From: Polytrichum commune
Taxonomy: Eukaryota > Streptophyta > Polytrichopsida > Polytrichales > Polytrichaceae
Reading direction: 5' to 3'
Assembly: GCA_950295325.1 (NCBI GenBank)
Contig: OX485809.1
Location: 9,610,001-9,674,000, forward strand
DNA length: 64,000 nt
Shown here: positions 24,299 to 36,057 of the stretch, in pieces
Layout: each line of letters starts with the position of its first letter
How positions within the stretch are numbered: the first letter of the stretch is position 1
Translations under genes and position numbers: made by a program
Notes under the pieces: model-generated
Seen by the model: the letters and a program-made list of their open reading frames with translations, nothing else
Databases searched by the model: none
What the model was told of the DNA's origin: nothing

Positions 24299-26761
24299 AT
24301 GGAGAATGGCATGGAGCATGTTGATGACACAGGGCAGAGTATTGAGTACGACATTGTGCCTGCAGCGAGGCTGGAGATTGATTTGAAGATTGAGAGGGAG
24401 GGAGAGGGAGTGGATATGGCAGAGGAAGCTGCCACGATGGAGAGACGGCATCATAACACGGTGGTGGTGGTGGAGGAGCTAGGAAGCAGTGAAGGGATGA
24501 ACAATCCTGAGGAGCAGGATGTAGAGGATGGGGGAGAGAATGGGAACATGATCGATCCGAGGAGGAGTGGGCATCATCATCGGGATGGAATGTTCATGAT
24601 GGAGCAGAAGCATGGGATTGTGATGAGACGGGATATGCATTCGGGAGCTGAACCGAGGGAACCTGGTGGGGCGATGATGATGGATGAGGAGCCGATGAAT
24701 ATGGATGATGATGCCCCGACAACACCCACGGGACCTGCAGGTGGAGATTTGGACAGGAAAGACCGGATGTATAAGAAAGGCCCATGGAGTGTCACGGAAA
24801 TGTTAGTTTTGCAATCTGCGAAGAAGGAAGATGTGGTGAGGGCTGGTAAAGGTGCCCCCCGGGATAAACACAGGACTGCTCAGGAGAAGTGGCAGTCTAT
24901 TGAGGATTACTGTTGGTCACATCTTGTCCAGCGTAGTGCTCAGCAGTGCCAGGATAAATGGGAGTCAATGAGCGCGGAGTTCAAGAAGGTGAAGGACTAT
25001 GAAAGTGGAACATTGCAAGGTCAAAAATCATATTGGCAAATGACTATCGATGAACGGAAGGGCGTTCGTGTCCCTCCTAATTTCCAGAAGGAGGTTTATC
25101 AGGCATTGCTGGAGTGGTACGACAAGAACCGGATTATTGAACCAGGTTACTACTACGATGTCTACTTATCTTCGTGTTTCTTCTGTGCAAAGAATTTTGG
25201 GGAAATCCAGTTTCGAGCATGGAATGCATTCTTCCCATTCATGTCGCCTGGCCAAAATTTTACCTACTAGGGGTTTTATTTTATTTTACAAATATGGTAT
25301 TTATGTGTCTATGATTAAGCATGGGTTATTATTGGCGTTAGTAATCAAACCGTTCATACTGCTGACAAGGGTATTTAGAGATGACTAATTGGCAGCCGAT
25401 CCAATCCAGGAGCATAATTGCTGATTAATTTGTGCTCGATTCCTCGAGGGCATCATCACCTTGACCCTCTTCAGTATGTCCAATAAAAGATTGGACAGAC
25501 AAGGGTGGCTGGTTCTGGCTATAGAGGGTTTAGAGAAACCCAGCCTCTTTCATCCTATTACTGACTTTTTAATCTTCTAGGAGGATGTCGTCTTGTTATT
25601 TTTTGATCAAAAGCACAAGGTTTCTCTGGAGCACTTGAGTATAATGTATGCTCATTCAACATGTTCATGGTTTGTCGCAATATCATTTATCTGCATTGGA
25701 AGTAGCATCTTTTCAAAAGTGAGGTCTTCCGAATTTGACGGAAGTGATTTTATTTCACGATATTTACACAGACCTTTTCAAACTGGCATTTCTCAAATCT
25801 GCGTCAACAGTATTGTAGCACAAGTTCCACCAAGAGTCGCACTCATTCTACCAACTCATCTGCTTAAACTGGAGCTGAGAAGCAAGCAATAACATGCCTC
25901 CAGTTAGAATCCTCTTCACAATCCGCCTACCTGCCAGAGCATGTTCTAAATGCATGAGGGGATTTGTCATTTATATTTTGCAAGATATTTTGGCTGCCTA
26001 GCCATTGGTCTTGTCTAGGTTTAGGTGAGTGTTGGGCAGGTATTAAATTGGCACCAAACCCCTGCAGGTTATCGTGGTGGTTCTTTAAATTTATAACTGT
26101 GGTTCTCAAATTTTCAATTAACTGGACTTGACTCATAACCGTGGTTTTCAGAAAATCAAAACCCAGTCAAATAACCTTCTAAAAAACCTCCAGCTCTTTG
26201 CTGGTTCTTTCATGAAAACCGCCAGATCTTTGGATTTTTTAAAATATCCGTGACCAGAGGTTCTTTTATTGTAAAAACTCTCAACCTTGGAACCGAAGGT
26301 TTTTTGCTTCTAATTGGCTTCAAAACTGATACCAGAGGTTATTAGAAAAATCAAATACCCCCCTAACACTAGTTTAGACTCAGCTCTGATGCAAGTATAT
26401 TGCTATGTTGCAGGTACAGCCATGGTTCTGACCAGCGTTACAAAAGTTGAAGATATTAAAGTGCAGTCACCTATTGCTGTTGGATCATCCTCACCGACAG
26501 GAACTGTTGCACAATCAAGAAAGCGAGCAAATGAACGCACAGTGGCTCGGGTTCCTCGGAAAATTTCTCGGTCGGAGGGTGTCTCGGTACCAACAAATTT
26601 GGATCCTCGATTAATGTCACTAGGTGAATTTTTTCGTACCTATCAGCAGTTATTCCACTTGTGCAACCTGTATTCCTTTGTCAACCAGTGTTATGAAAGT
26701 CTGAGTCATATTCTTGATTGCAGTCTTGCATGGACTTTCAACAGAATGTGAGCAAGGAGAG
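24299..26761 (+). CDS. Trihelix (GT-type, Myb/SANT-like) DNA-binding protein
   Basis: Exons are 24299-25145, 26414-26623 and 26724-26761; phases match (EPG-TAMVL and MSL-VLHGL). Residues 1-155 are acidic and Met-rich. Residues 160-273 form the trihelix fold: GPWSVTEMLVL, then a basic loop, EKWQSIEDYC, QQCQDKWESMSAEFKKVKDYE, SYWQMTIDERK and FQKEVYQALLEW, with the tryptophans at about 163, 198 and 221 that mark the three helices. Exon 2 adds a basic, NLS-like stretch (QSRKRANERTVARVPRK). The layout resembles ASR3/At4g31270-type plant factors, which act in the nucleus. The end is unclear: exon 3 has a strong donor (GAG/GTAAGC) and may continue into the hydrolase, or be read through to a stop near 26809. 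In-frame ATGs also exist at 24221 and 24248; 24299 has the best context. Confidence 0.75.
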
Positions 26762-29212
26762 GTAAGCACTCAGATATCCCATATCCTAGTTGATAATTAT
26801 CTTTAACATGGTGAAAATGATCTACGGGCAAGTCTTATTTCTGATACGTTAATTGATCTAGGTTTGTTGGAGTCTGATGAGACATTTTCACATTATGTGG
26901 GCAATACGAACATTTTCTCTTCTTGGCAATTCATTTTGAAGGTGCTGTTAAAGGAGGCTTGTCTGTTGCATGGTGCACTATTTGAGTCTTGGGCTATCAA
27001 TTACAACTAATTCAATATTCATGTGTTTCTGTATGTGTGCTCCAAGACAGCCGAAAGAGAAGCATATGCTATTTTTGATCTAGGAGATTTTGTTTTAAAA
27101 GAAGGTGCAACTTTAAGAGGGGCCAAACTGGCTTACAAGACCTGGGGCACAATGAATGAAGATCGCAGCAATGTGATTATGTACCCATCTTGGTTTTCAG
27201 GCAGGCATTGGGAGAATGATTGGCTTATAGGGCCTGGCATGGGTCTGGACCCTTGCAAATATTTCATTATTGTTCCAAATATGCTCGGCAATGGTCTCTC
27301 CACTTCTCCAAGCAACTGTCCACCTCCCTACAACAAGGCTCGATTCCCTAAGGTCTAGTCTCTCTCCACTATCTTACAATCAGGCTTAGCCTGAGTCTGA
27401 CAGACCAGTCTGGTCTAAGGTGTTAATTGACTGGTTGATAGCAGCAAATGCAAGTTTGTATTAATTCCAGAACTTGTATCACAACCTCATCATGAACATC
27501 AAACCATGGTTGGAGGAGTTTGTGTGCTATAACGATTATAATCACCAGTTTTAATATGGAGTGCAATTCATAGCCCTTTCGCTTCTGGTTTTTATGTAGA
27601 AGTTTGTTTACAGATTCTTTGAGTGTCTAACTGGTAAGCACGTATCCTTACACATGCAGTTTAATGCAGGTTAGGGTTGAGGACAATGTTCGAGCCCAGT
27701 ACAAGTTGGTGACTGAGAAATTTGGGATTCGAAAGCTCAAGCTGGTGATTGGTTGGGCAATGGGTGCTGGGCAGGCCTTCCAGTGGGCCGTCAGCTTTCC
27801 TGATATGGTGGAGCGCATTCTCCCTTTCTGTGGCTCAGCACGCACCAGCCCACACAATGTGGTAAGTTTTGTGGAGGAATCTGAAGTAACTTGCAATTTT
27901 GCTGCAACATTTAAAATAATGTCACTTGTGATCCACACCGATGACAACGTTGGTACCACATGATGTATGAACAAGATATTTAGATTCTTTGACTTCATAA
28001 TATACCTTATTTTGAGCACTTATTCGCCTGTGAATCTGTAGAACACAGGTGAAATTTTAGGCAGAAGATCCAGGAGACTCCTTTCTCACTCCTTTTGGAA
28101 ATTTAGATAGTCCGAGAGGCTGAGGCAGGTCATACTGTCGCAGTCTATGTATTGTGATGCTGCTGTTGTACAGATCAGCATGTATTTGTACTCACCTTTC
28201 TGTACTTTTGCATTACAGGTTTTCCTAGAAGGTGTCAAAGGAGCTTTGACAGCTGACAGTCTATGTCAAGATGGCTGGTACGAAAAGGTTCCGTATAAAG
28301 GTCTTCGTGCAGCTGCTCGGGTTTATGCAGGCTGGGGTTTTTCACAATCATTCTACTGGAATGAGGTGAGCTATTGTCATGATGCAGACATTTTGAAGTA
28401 TCAATCACTAGTCAAAATACCAACCCACAAGTTGCAAAACTTGCACCAATTTCTAGCTCACAGTATTTCTGATAGTAAATGTTTATGGAGGTCACACCAA
28501 TTATTAAATAACTGAGAATTGTGACACCAATCCATATTCTAGTACTGCGATGATTATGTTTCTATGTATTGAAATCTTTTTTCTGGTTGTGATGTCATAA
28601 TGGTACTTTGAATGCTAGATTATTAGCATAATAGTCGCACCAATCAGGTGTGACTATGGGAAATCACATCAATTAATAGGGTGTTGTAATTAAAACTTCA
28701 CACTCTGTACACAAATCTTCAGGCCATCACCAAAGAAGAATGTAGAAAGAAGACATAACAATACTACAAGAGGTTTATCTTATCTAGTTCCATTACATTC
28801 AGGACCATTTTGATATCCTTGTTGTATTGTTCAGGTGTGGCGGGAGATGGGTTACTCAAGTTTGGAGGATTTCTTGGTAGGATTTTGGGAAGGATTCTTT
28901 TTGGATCGTAGAGATCCCAACAATCTCTTAAGTATGTTATGGACATGGCAAAATGGGAACATTGGCCTGACGGAAGGTTTTGATGGTAGTGTGGAAAAGG
29001 CTCTGGCTTCCATCCGAGCCAAGGCAATTGTCATGCCAGCTCAACAGGATCTCTTCTTCCCAGTCTGTGATGAAGAGTATGAGGTGAAGTTTATGCAAAA
29101 TGCTGAACTCCGAATTATTCCGGGTGTCTGGGGTCACTTTGCAGGGGCCGGCCTGAATGCTGTGGACACCAAATTTATTGACAATGCAGTGCGGGACCTT
29201 TTGTCCATGTAA
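26730..29212 (+). CDS. MetX-like alpha/beta hydrolase, catalytic Ser replaced by Ala
   Basis: Exons: first exon uncertain (26730-26761), then 27047 or 27058-27352, 27670-27861, 28219-28365, 28835-29212, about 347 residues, the usual length of the homoserine O-acetyltransferase-like family. Recognisable blocks are LAYKTWGTMNEDRSNVIMYP, GLDPCKYFIIVPNMLGNGLS, the nucleophile elbow GWAMGAGQAFQWA, PFCGSARTSPHN, FLEGVKGALTADS, WQNGNIG, PAQQDLFFP (Asp, 29048-29050) and WGHFAGAG (His, 29135-29137). The family elbow is GWSMG; here the Ser codon is GCA (27757-27759), so the acyl-enzyme route should be blocked. The frame at 27023 has no ATG. A start at 26730 (MDFQQNVSKER) with an acceptor at 27057 fits, as does fusion to the trihelix exon through the acceptor at 27046. 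A soluble protein is likely; no transit peptide is evident. Plants do not use acetyl-homoserine for methionine, so its role is unknown. Confidence 0.8.
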
Positions 29213-30144
29213 TCTATTCACGTTTTTTTAAATGTATAAAGCCAGCAGAAGTCTCTTATCGAACAAGGGTTCAACTTCGGATCGATCGTCAACCAGAACA
29301 GCAATTTGATATCGGTTAGATCCTGTGCAAAAGTGGAGAAAGGATCTGAGAAGCTGTACTGGGCTACATACTGGGCAATCTTGGAGTCGATCATTTCAGG
29401 ACTATGTTTACATTCCAGAAGACAAGACAAGCGTAAATGTCAACGGGGTTTACGCTTCACTGGATGGAATGTCTAGGTTTGAGTTTTTTGAGGTTTCCCA
29501 ATGCATGTTTGTGCAGGTATTTAAGTTGTAGGAAGGTTCAACACTGTAAATAGAAGAGCAGCCTGGAAAATGCTGCTACATGATTCACTTCTGTTTTTTG
29601 GGAGTGTGGGTTCCACACAGTGATCATGAACTGGTTTTAAATTTCTTCTGATAACGAAGTGGTAATTTCTACTTTTTTTTTTTAATGCTTTTGAAGGTGA
29701 ACAACAACCTAGGTATGGTGTACAATGCATCCTGCCCAGCAAAAGGTATGTCCATGTTCACACGTACACAGTTCCATTAGTAGTGCCACCTTCACTCAGT
29801 TCCATAAATAGTGCAATTTTTTTGCAAGCTGTAGCTTGCTTGCCCTGTAAATGGGGTTATTATGCAGACATGTCTTGATGTAGGCTGGACTCCCAAGGAA
29901 GTCTCAAGTATATGATGTAGATCTAGTTGCCATACATACAAATCATCTCAGTCTACAATAATTTGCACCAAGTGTGCCAATATTTCAGGATGTTGGCATA
30001 CTGCCACGCTTTCTATGCAGTCTAGGTATTAGAGCATCTGAATTTCAACAGCATAATGAACAAACAAGGTCATCTGCCTGCTGCCCTCAGCTACTTTTTT
30101 AAGGACTGACCCGCTGCTCTCTTCAATTTATCTACACATATGTG
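29213..30144. other. 3' flank of the hydrolase gene
   Basis: Probable 3' UTR and intergenic sequence. Open stretches here lack ATG starts or domains. An A/T-rich tract lies at about 29670. No clear AATAAA signal was found close to the stop. Confidence 0.4.
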
Positions 30145-30320
30145 CAATTAGGTTGCCCAATGCTAATTTATTGATATCCCATGCTATTTCGATTTATGTA
30201 TTACCACGGCAACAAACTAGAACAATCATTTTTCACTGTGGTTGCCACAAGGATGAATAAACAAAAGTGATCTGATTTCGACCCAATGTAATTTACAGGG
30301 ATGAAGAGGCAACCTAATTG
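30145..30320. mobile_element. Short MITE family H, copy 2
   Basis: CAATTAGGTTGCCC at the left and GGCAACCTAATTG at the right. It shares the interior with 12626-12780. Confidence 0.65.
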
Positions 30321-31795
30321 GACATGTCAGTATAGACATCTGCTCACTTCATTTCAAGCTATGGCTCAAACCCAAGGAGAATTTACTTTGTCAGTTTTGA
30401 GGTCTAAATAATTTCCTGTAATTGCCGATTTCAACTTGCAGACCCTTAACTTTATGATTCTCACTTACACCAGATCGCTTATGGTATTTAGTGTCATGCA
30501 AACTATTGGCAAACAGTCTAAACTAGATGCCTAGAGGTCTGAGGGTCATGTCTGTAAGTTGTTAACATGATATTATTTGTGATTCTAAGTAATTTTATGA
30601 AGTGCATAATGACATTGAGTGTAGCACATTGAGATACTCGAGATGATACCTAGTTTAGTGTTTGAGTCGAGAGATGTAATTTGAGCATATGAATGGCAAG
30701 TGTTGTTTGTGTACACTTTTAGTCCGCTTGGAGACCATTGATATGAGTGTGTTTTTAGTAAGCAAACTTGAATGTGAAGTGTCATGAGTTGACAACAATG
30801 GTAAAGTTGATCATTGGTGTAACCTAGCATATGCCTCAAAATGGGTTACGTGACATTGTTATGCATGTGACACTAAAAACCATGAACGGTGTGCACATTT
30901 GAATTAGTTTGGCCCACAACTTCCACCATCAACCCATGTAAATGATATTGCAATCGATGGTTGGCAACTACATTGATTGTGACAAATAGGTACATTGTAA
31001 GTAAAGACATATGCTCACTTCATTGCAAATAGGTGCACCATATACCAACCACAATATGGGACATTCAAGGTCCACATTGTAGATTATAATGTTTCTATTG
31101 GATAGAAAATAGTATGCAATGTATTGTTGTATATTCAACAAGGGAGCTTATGCATATTAAAGGTGGTGTTCACCACTACAACTTATGTACAATAGACATC
31201 TCTAGTTGCTTCAAATTTTGTTTGGTTTCCATAATCAAACATCTCATCTTATATAGTCACCAAGGCTGCATGATATTCGTTAGTCAATTGGGTGCAATGA
31301 CCGCTGAATCTTGGTTGCTTTTCATGTTGATTTTTGATGTTGTATGCGTAGATGCATAGAGTTGATAAATGAATTTAGGCTCTTTGGATTTGCATTTTCA
31401 GTAGTTTACATTTGATACCTTGCCCACAACTGAAAGTGAAAAGATGAGAACATACTGAATGGTTGAAGATTCAAGTGCCACCAATTGCACATTGTTTTCT
31501 TACTTGATAGTGCATAAATGTGGGCCACATTAGGGTTGCCCATGGAGATTTGGATTAAGTCCAAAATTGTAGTAGGTTGGGGCATCCCATGGTTATACTC
31601 TTAGGGTCCACATGAACAAACGCACACTGCTTAATAATGCTATGCATTTTCTTTACATGAACAAGCAAACACTCTTGAATGTGTTTATTGTTAACTATAA
31701 TGATGTTAACTTATAATAATATTTAGATTGTGACACATGGCTTACGATGTCCATTTTTAACTACAAGCATTCCCATACACCACTCCAATATGCCC
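30321..31795. other. Gene-free region with diverged repeats
   Basis: No credible coding sequence. Approximately 31020-31360 is distantly similar to 46890-47340 (CACAATAT, AAAGGTGGTG, CTTCATGTTGATTTT blocks in the same order), so part of it is an old dispersed repeat. Confidence 0.45.
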
Positions 31796-32155
31796 TAGGC
31801 TACATCACATCTTCATTTGGTTGGGCCCCGCCCCTCAATGCCCGGTCTTCATGCCCGCACCTGCGTGGGAACTCTTCCCCGTTGGGAACCAATGTGATAA
31901 TACCCAATCAGTTAAGCCATTAAGCACCCGGTCACTTCCACCATTAAGCTCCTTTGGCATGTGAAGAAACTCCATCAATTAACCAGGGAACAATGCAAGT
32001 GATGTCAACTTGAATATTTGTAATGTTGACAAGGTATTGTCACATTGGTTCCCAACGAGGAGGAGTTCCCACGCAGGTGCGGGCAAGAAGACCATGCAGT
32101 GAAGGAGGCGTGAGAGGGGCGGGGCCCAGCCGAATGACAATGTGGTCTAGCCCAG
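31796..32155. mobile_element. Foldback MITE with ~100-bp arms
   Basis: Left arm 31796-31897 and right arm 32034-32155 are inverted copies, for example GTTGGGCCCCGCCCCTC against GAGGGGCGGGGCCCAGC, and CCCGCACCTGCGTGGGAACTC against its inverse. The centre is about 135 bases. A transcript would fold into a long, GC-rich hairpin. Confidence 0.8.
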
Positions 32156-32978
32156 GGCCTCCAATACAAGTGTCCAATTAAGAAGAGTGGCCACGTACCC
32201 CTACAATACACTTCCGTGGAAATTTCTAATATAGGACATGAGGCTCCTCAATTAGTCATCCTAGATCCCCAAGCACCAGGCATTATAGCCTAGGGTTTGT
32301 TAAGAAGATTCCAAGTCCTAGCCTACATAAACACAACTTTAATTTGTCATACCAACAGTGCCGCCAGTGGCAGGCAATAAGTTTATAAGTTGAGACTTGG
32401 ACCATATCATAAAACTTCCAACCCGTGTGTAAATTAAACACATGCTTGCATTGACTTGCGCATCAGTCATGCCTTGCTCTTTTGTAAATACAGCCGATTA
32501 AGGTAGCTCAGATTGTTTTACGAGGTTAGCTATGATGACCATGTGCGGACTGTGTATAAGCTTAACTCGATATAAATTATGTATCCATTTTTGGATATGT
32601 GTTGTAACTTGTTCTCATGAAGGCCGTTGAACTTGTGGAGATTCCAAAGACCTTGATGCCAAATTGGTTCCACTGTAGAGTAACGTTCCAAAACATTGAA
32701 TGTATCCTATGATGATCGAGACAAAAAGACATGGCACGTACCCTATTAAAATACCTTTTAAGGATGGTCCAAGTCGTAGCTTGTATTTGCCAGTATGATG
32801 CAATTTGGTAGGATTAAGCTAGCACTACAAATCACATGTGCCCTAGACAATTGACGTACGTCACTAGAAATTTGTTCTATGTAACTCAAAGATTTGTAAA
32901 TTCAGCATAGTGGTAGATTTGCATCGTTCTTTCGTCGACATGGGACGATTGCGTAGGACTCGTATGCTAGGTAGTGTA

Positions 32979-33465
32979 GGGCCACTTGACACACAAACCA
33001 AGTGCCGTGAGCATGAAAATCTAGGGGTCCTTGAAAATCATCCAAGGGATGTATCATTGGAAATAGAAATCCAATTTTACAATTGATGGGCCCTCAAGCT
33101 TGGTGTGTAGTGAAAGTGGACCATGTTGAGGGACTGCAACATATGTTCGGGTTCCGGTCCCCGCCATGGCAATTGAAGATTCATAAGAGCCAACGACAAT
33201 CTAATTGATTTTCCATGGTCCCTAGTTTTGCGAAGACCCACTTCTTTTTTATGGCCCAATGCACTATATGGCAAACCACGAAACAAAATTCACTTGTTGT
33301 CATCTATGCGTCATATAATTTCTTCATCTATTCAAATTTCTTTGGTCCCTCGGGCCTTTGAGGTGAGGTGTAAAGTGAACTTGGACCATTTCCAGCTTCT
33401 CAACCAATCACATAATTTGTATATCACGGGGTCAAATGCCCTTTAGCTCTAGTGTAAAGTGGCCC
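32979..33465. mobile_element. Harbinger-like MITE, family B2
   Basis: Ends are GGGCCACTTGACACACAAACC and AGTGTAAAGTGGCCC. The left half matches 44130-44290, which lacks the right end. The ends match family B; the interior is different. Confidence 0.7.
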
Positions 33466-33524
33466 TCGTTTCACCCAATCGACTCTTGCCTGATACAATT
33501 ATGGATAATTTATGATAGTTATGA

Positions 33525-34057
<533 letters not shown>

Positions 34058-34221
34058 TTATCAAGGTGGGTGCATCACTAGTTTGTCCTCCCTCTCCCCT
34101 TCACAATGAATATAATCATCATATATAACACATATGACATCAATTAATTTCGGCATTACATGTTTTAACTTACATATAAACTACATTGTTCTCTCTCTAT
34201 ATGTACATATATGATTTAGAG

Positions 34222-34315
34222 TTGGAGCGAACCAACCCGTACACTGGTTCCTTGGAGGCAAGGGTTTAGGCATCCAACAAGGAATGAGTGTATGGGTTGG
34301 TTTGCCCAAATCTAT
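34222..34315. repeat. Compact hairpin (inverted repeat with ~30-bp arms)
   Basis: GAGCGAACCAACCCGTACAC near the left is matched by the inverse of GTGTATGGGTTGGTTTGCCC at the right, with a loop of about 35 bases. It may be a tiny MITE or a small-RNA precursor-like fold; no mature small RNA can be named. Confidence 0.6.
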
Positions 34316-34509
34316 GATTTAGTGGGCCAATCATGTTTTCAAAGTTATTATTCTAGATAGAGTTCACTACCTCAAAGAGGCTATTCAAGCATGCTTCCTC
34401 TCCACAAGCCAACACTCATACTATTAATACTACTATGATTTAATGTGGCCCAATCTATTCATCGTCTTGATGTGTTAACATTAAACCATTTATCGTGGGT
34501 CACATCGTT

Positions 34510-34800
34510 TTTTTTATTGTAACAAGGTTCGAGATGACCCTAGACTATTGGGTGATAGTGGAGAGGTACCCATTTCCGAGTGGAGTGGGTGGCGGTTCAA
34601 TTCCCACAGTGGATATTCTCTCTACCTGACAGGAAATTAAAATTAAAAACTAAAAACTAACTAGGTAGGTAGGAAACCAAGAGCCCACCCACCGCAGGGT
34701 AGGCCGTGAACCCCATCATACACCAAGAGGATTCTTGAGTAAGGTAGGGCCCATGGGCTCAGATTCACGTCGAATTGCGCAATGTTGATTTTTATTTCAT
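34510..34800 (+). repeat. Possible SINE-like element
   Basis: An exact polymerase III B-box match, GGTTCAATTCC (near 34595), lies downstream of an A-box-like GGGTGATAGTGG. The A-rich stretch near 34630-34660 and the T-rich stretch near 34790 could be tails. No cloverleaf forms. Weak evidence. Confidence 0.25.
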
Positions 34801-35131
34801 TTTATTGTAACATTTTCTCCATTGGTCACTACTTCGATATTACTATATTGTGATAAACCTTGATTACTATCACCTTGAATTGTTATATCAATGTCTGTTA
34901 CTAGTGTATGACAAGTGCTTGGACACTGGGGAAGAGGGAATTACTATGTGCAAGCATACCTCTCATTTGTCCAAACAAAATGTTTTTGGACAATATGTGG
35001 GTTGGATGTTTCTTATTTCAAATTTATTTGACACTTTTGATTATAATTTAGATAACTTGAAATTAGTCCAATGAAATGGAATTGATTCTAAAGTCCGGGA
35101 AGCCCAAAGGTTTATGGGGGTTAAGAGTACA

Positions 35132-35395
35132 TCAAGATGTTGTCATATATGCTAACTCCCTAGAGCAACGTAGTACAATAACTTCCGTGAGATAGAGGCA
35201 AATATCAACTTGATGGTCCAATTGAAAGAAAGACTCGAGACCCCGTAGTACTACATTCTCAAATAATGAAGGGACCCTATCTCTAATGGAGTTGCAGAGT
35301 GGGCATTCAAACATAAGGTGTGCTTCATTTTCAACTACATTGTAAGAGCAACATGTTGTAAGCGAAGTGGTTACGATCCCTAATCACTCCCAAAC
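35132..35395 (-). pseudogene. Reverse-transcriptase C-terminal-like fragment, copy 1
   Basis: The minus strand reads CCSYNVVENEAHLMFECPL followed by CNSIRDRVPSLFENVVL and a conserved tail. This resembles the Cys/His block near the end of LINE-type reverse transcriptases (E-x-E-x-H-x-x-F-E-C-P). The same peptide, diverged, is on the plus strand near 42300-42400, so it was a repeated coding sequence. No polymerase domain is seen. Confidence 0.45.
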
Positions 35396-36057
35396 ATTCA
35401 GTAAGTAATCCAATTGGGAGGGCCTATGTGATGGCTCGAGAAGAAGGAAGAAGCTTCATTCTATTATCTCTTGTAGCATTTGTATTCCAACTCCGATTTC
35501 AATACCCGAAACGACCCGACAATCCTCATGATTCACCATTGCTAACTAGACGAGACAATTTACAGTCTTAATAAACAACCAAAATTGTATGTGGTCGTGG
35601 GAGTGTCCACTATAGGCTTGCATCCCATAAGACACGTGGCCCTTATTTGTTGTTTGTCCAAGTTGGACACCTATATTTGAGTGGTGTGTGGTTAGGTTAG
35701 ATCTAAGAACAAACCCAACAAGACGGGTGCTTTAAAAGATATCAGACCATGTGCTTAAATTTTTATCAATCATTATAGAGTCAATGCTCAACATGATTAG
35801 AGGGACACTAGCTATCCATTCAAAAGAATTAGCACACACGCACTTGTGATAATTGTAAGTGAATCAAGGGAGGTCTGATTTTTTTCATTCCCATTTTTGC
35901 TGATGCTTCACCATAGATCTGCTATTGCAACACAATTTTCACCGTCTACATACGATCCATGGAAGTTGTAGCCGAATGAGGAAAAGAATGAACCAAATAA
36001 CACCCACGTCACTTACCCAACCATGGATCCATGGGGCTTGGTAAACTATTTCCTCCC

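Noticed and set aside
34560-34640. tRNA-like GGTTCAATTCC
   Set aside because: The B box is exact but no acceptor stem or cloverleaf can be formed; kept only as a weak SINE candidate.
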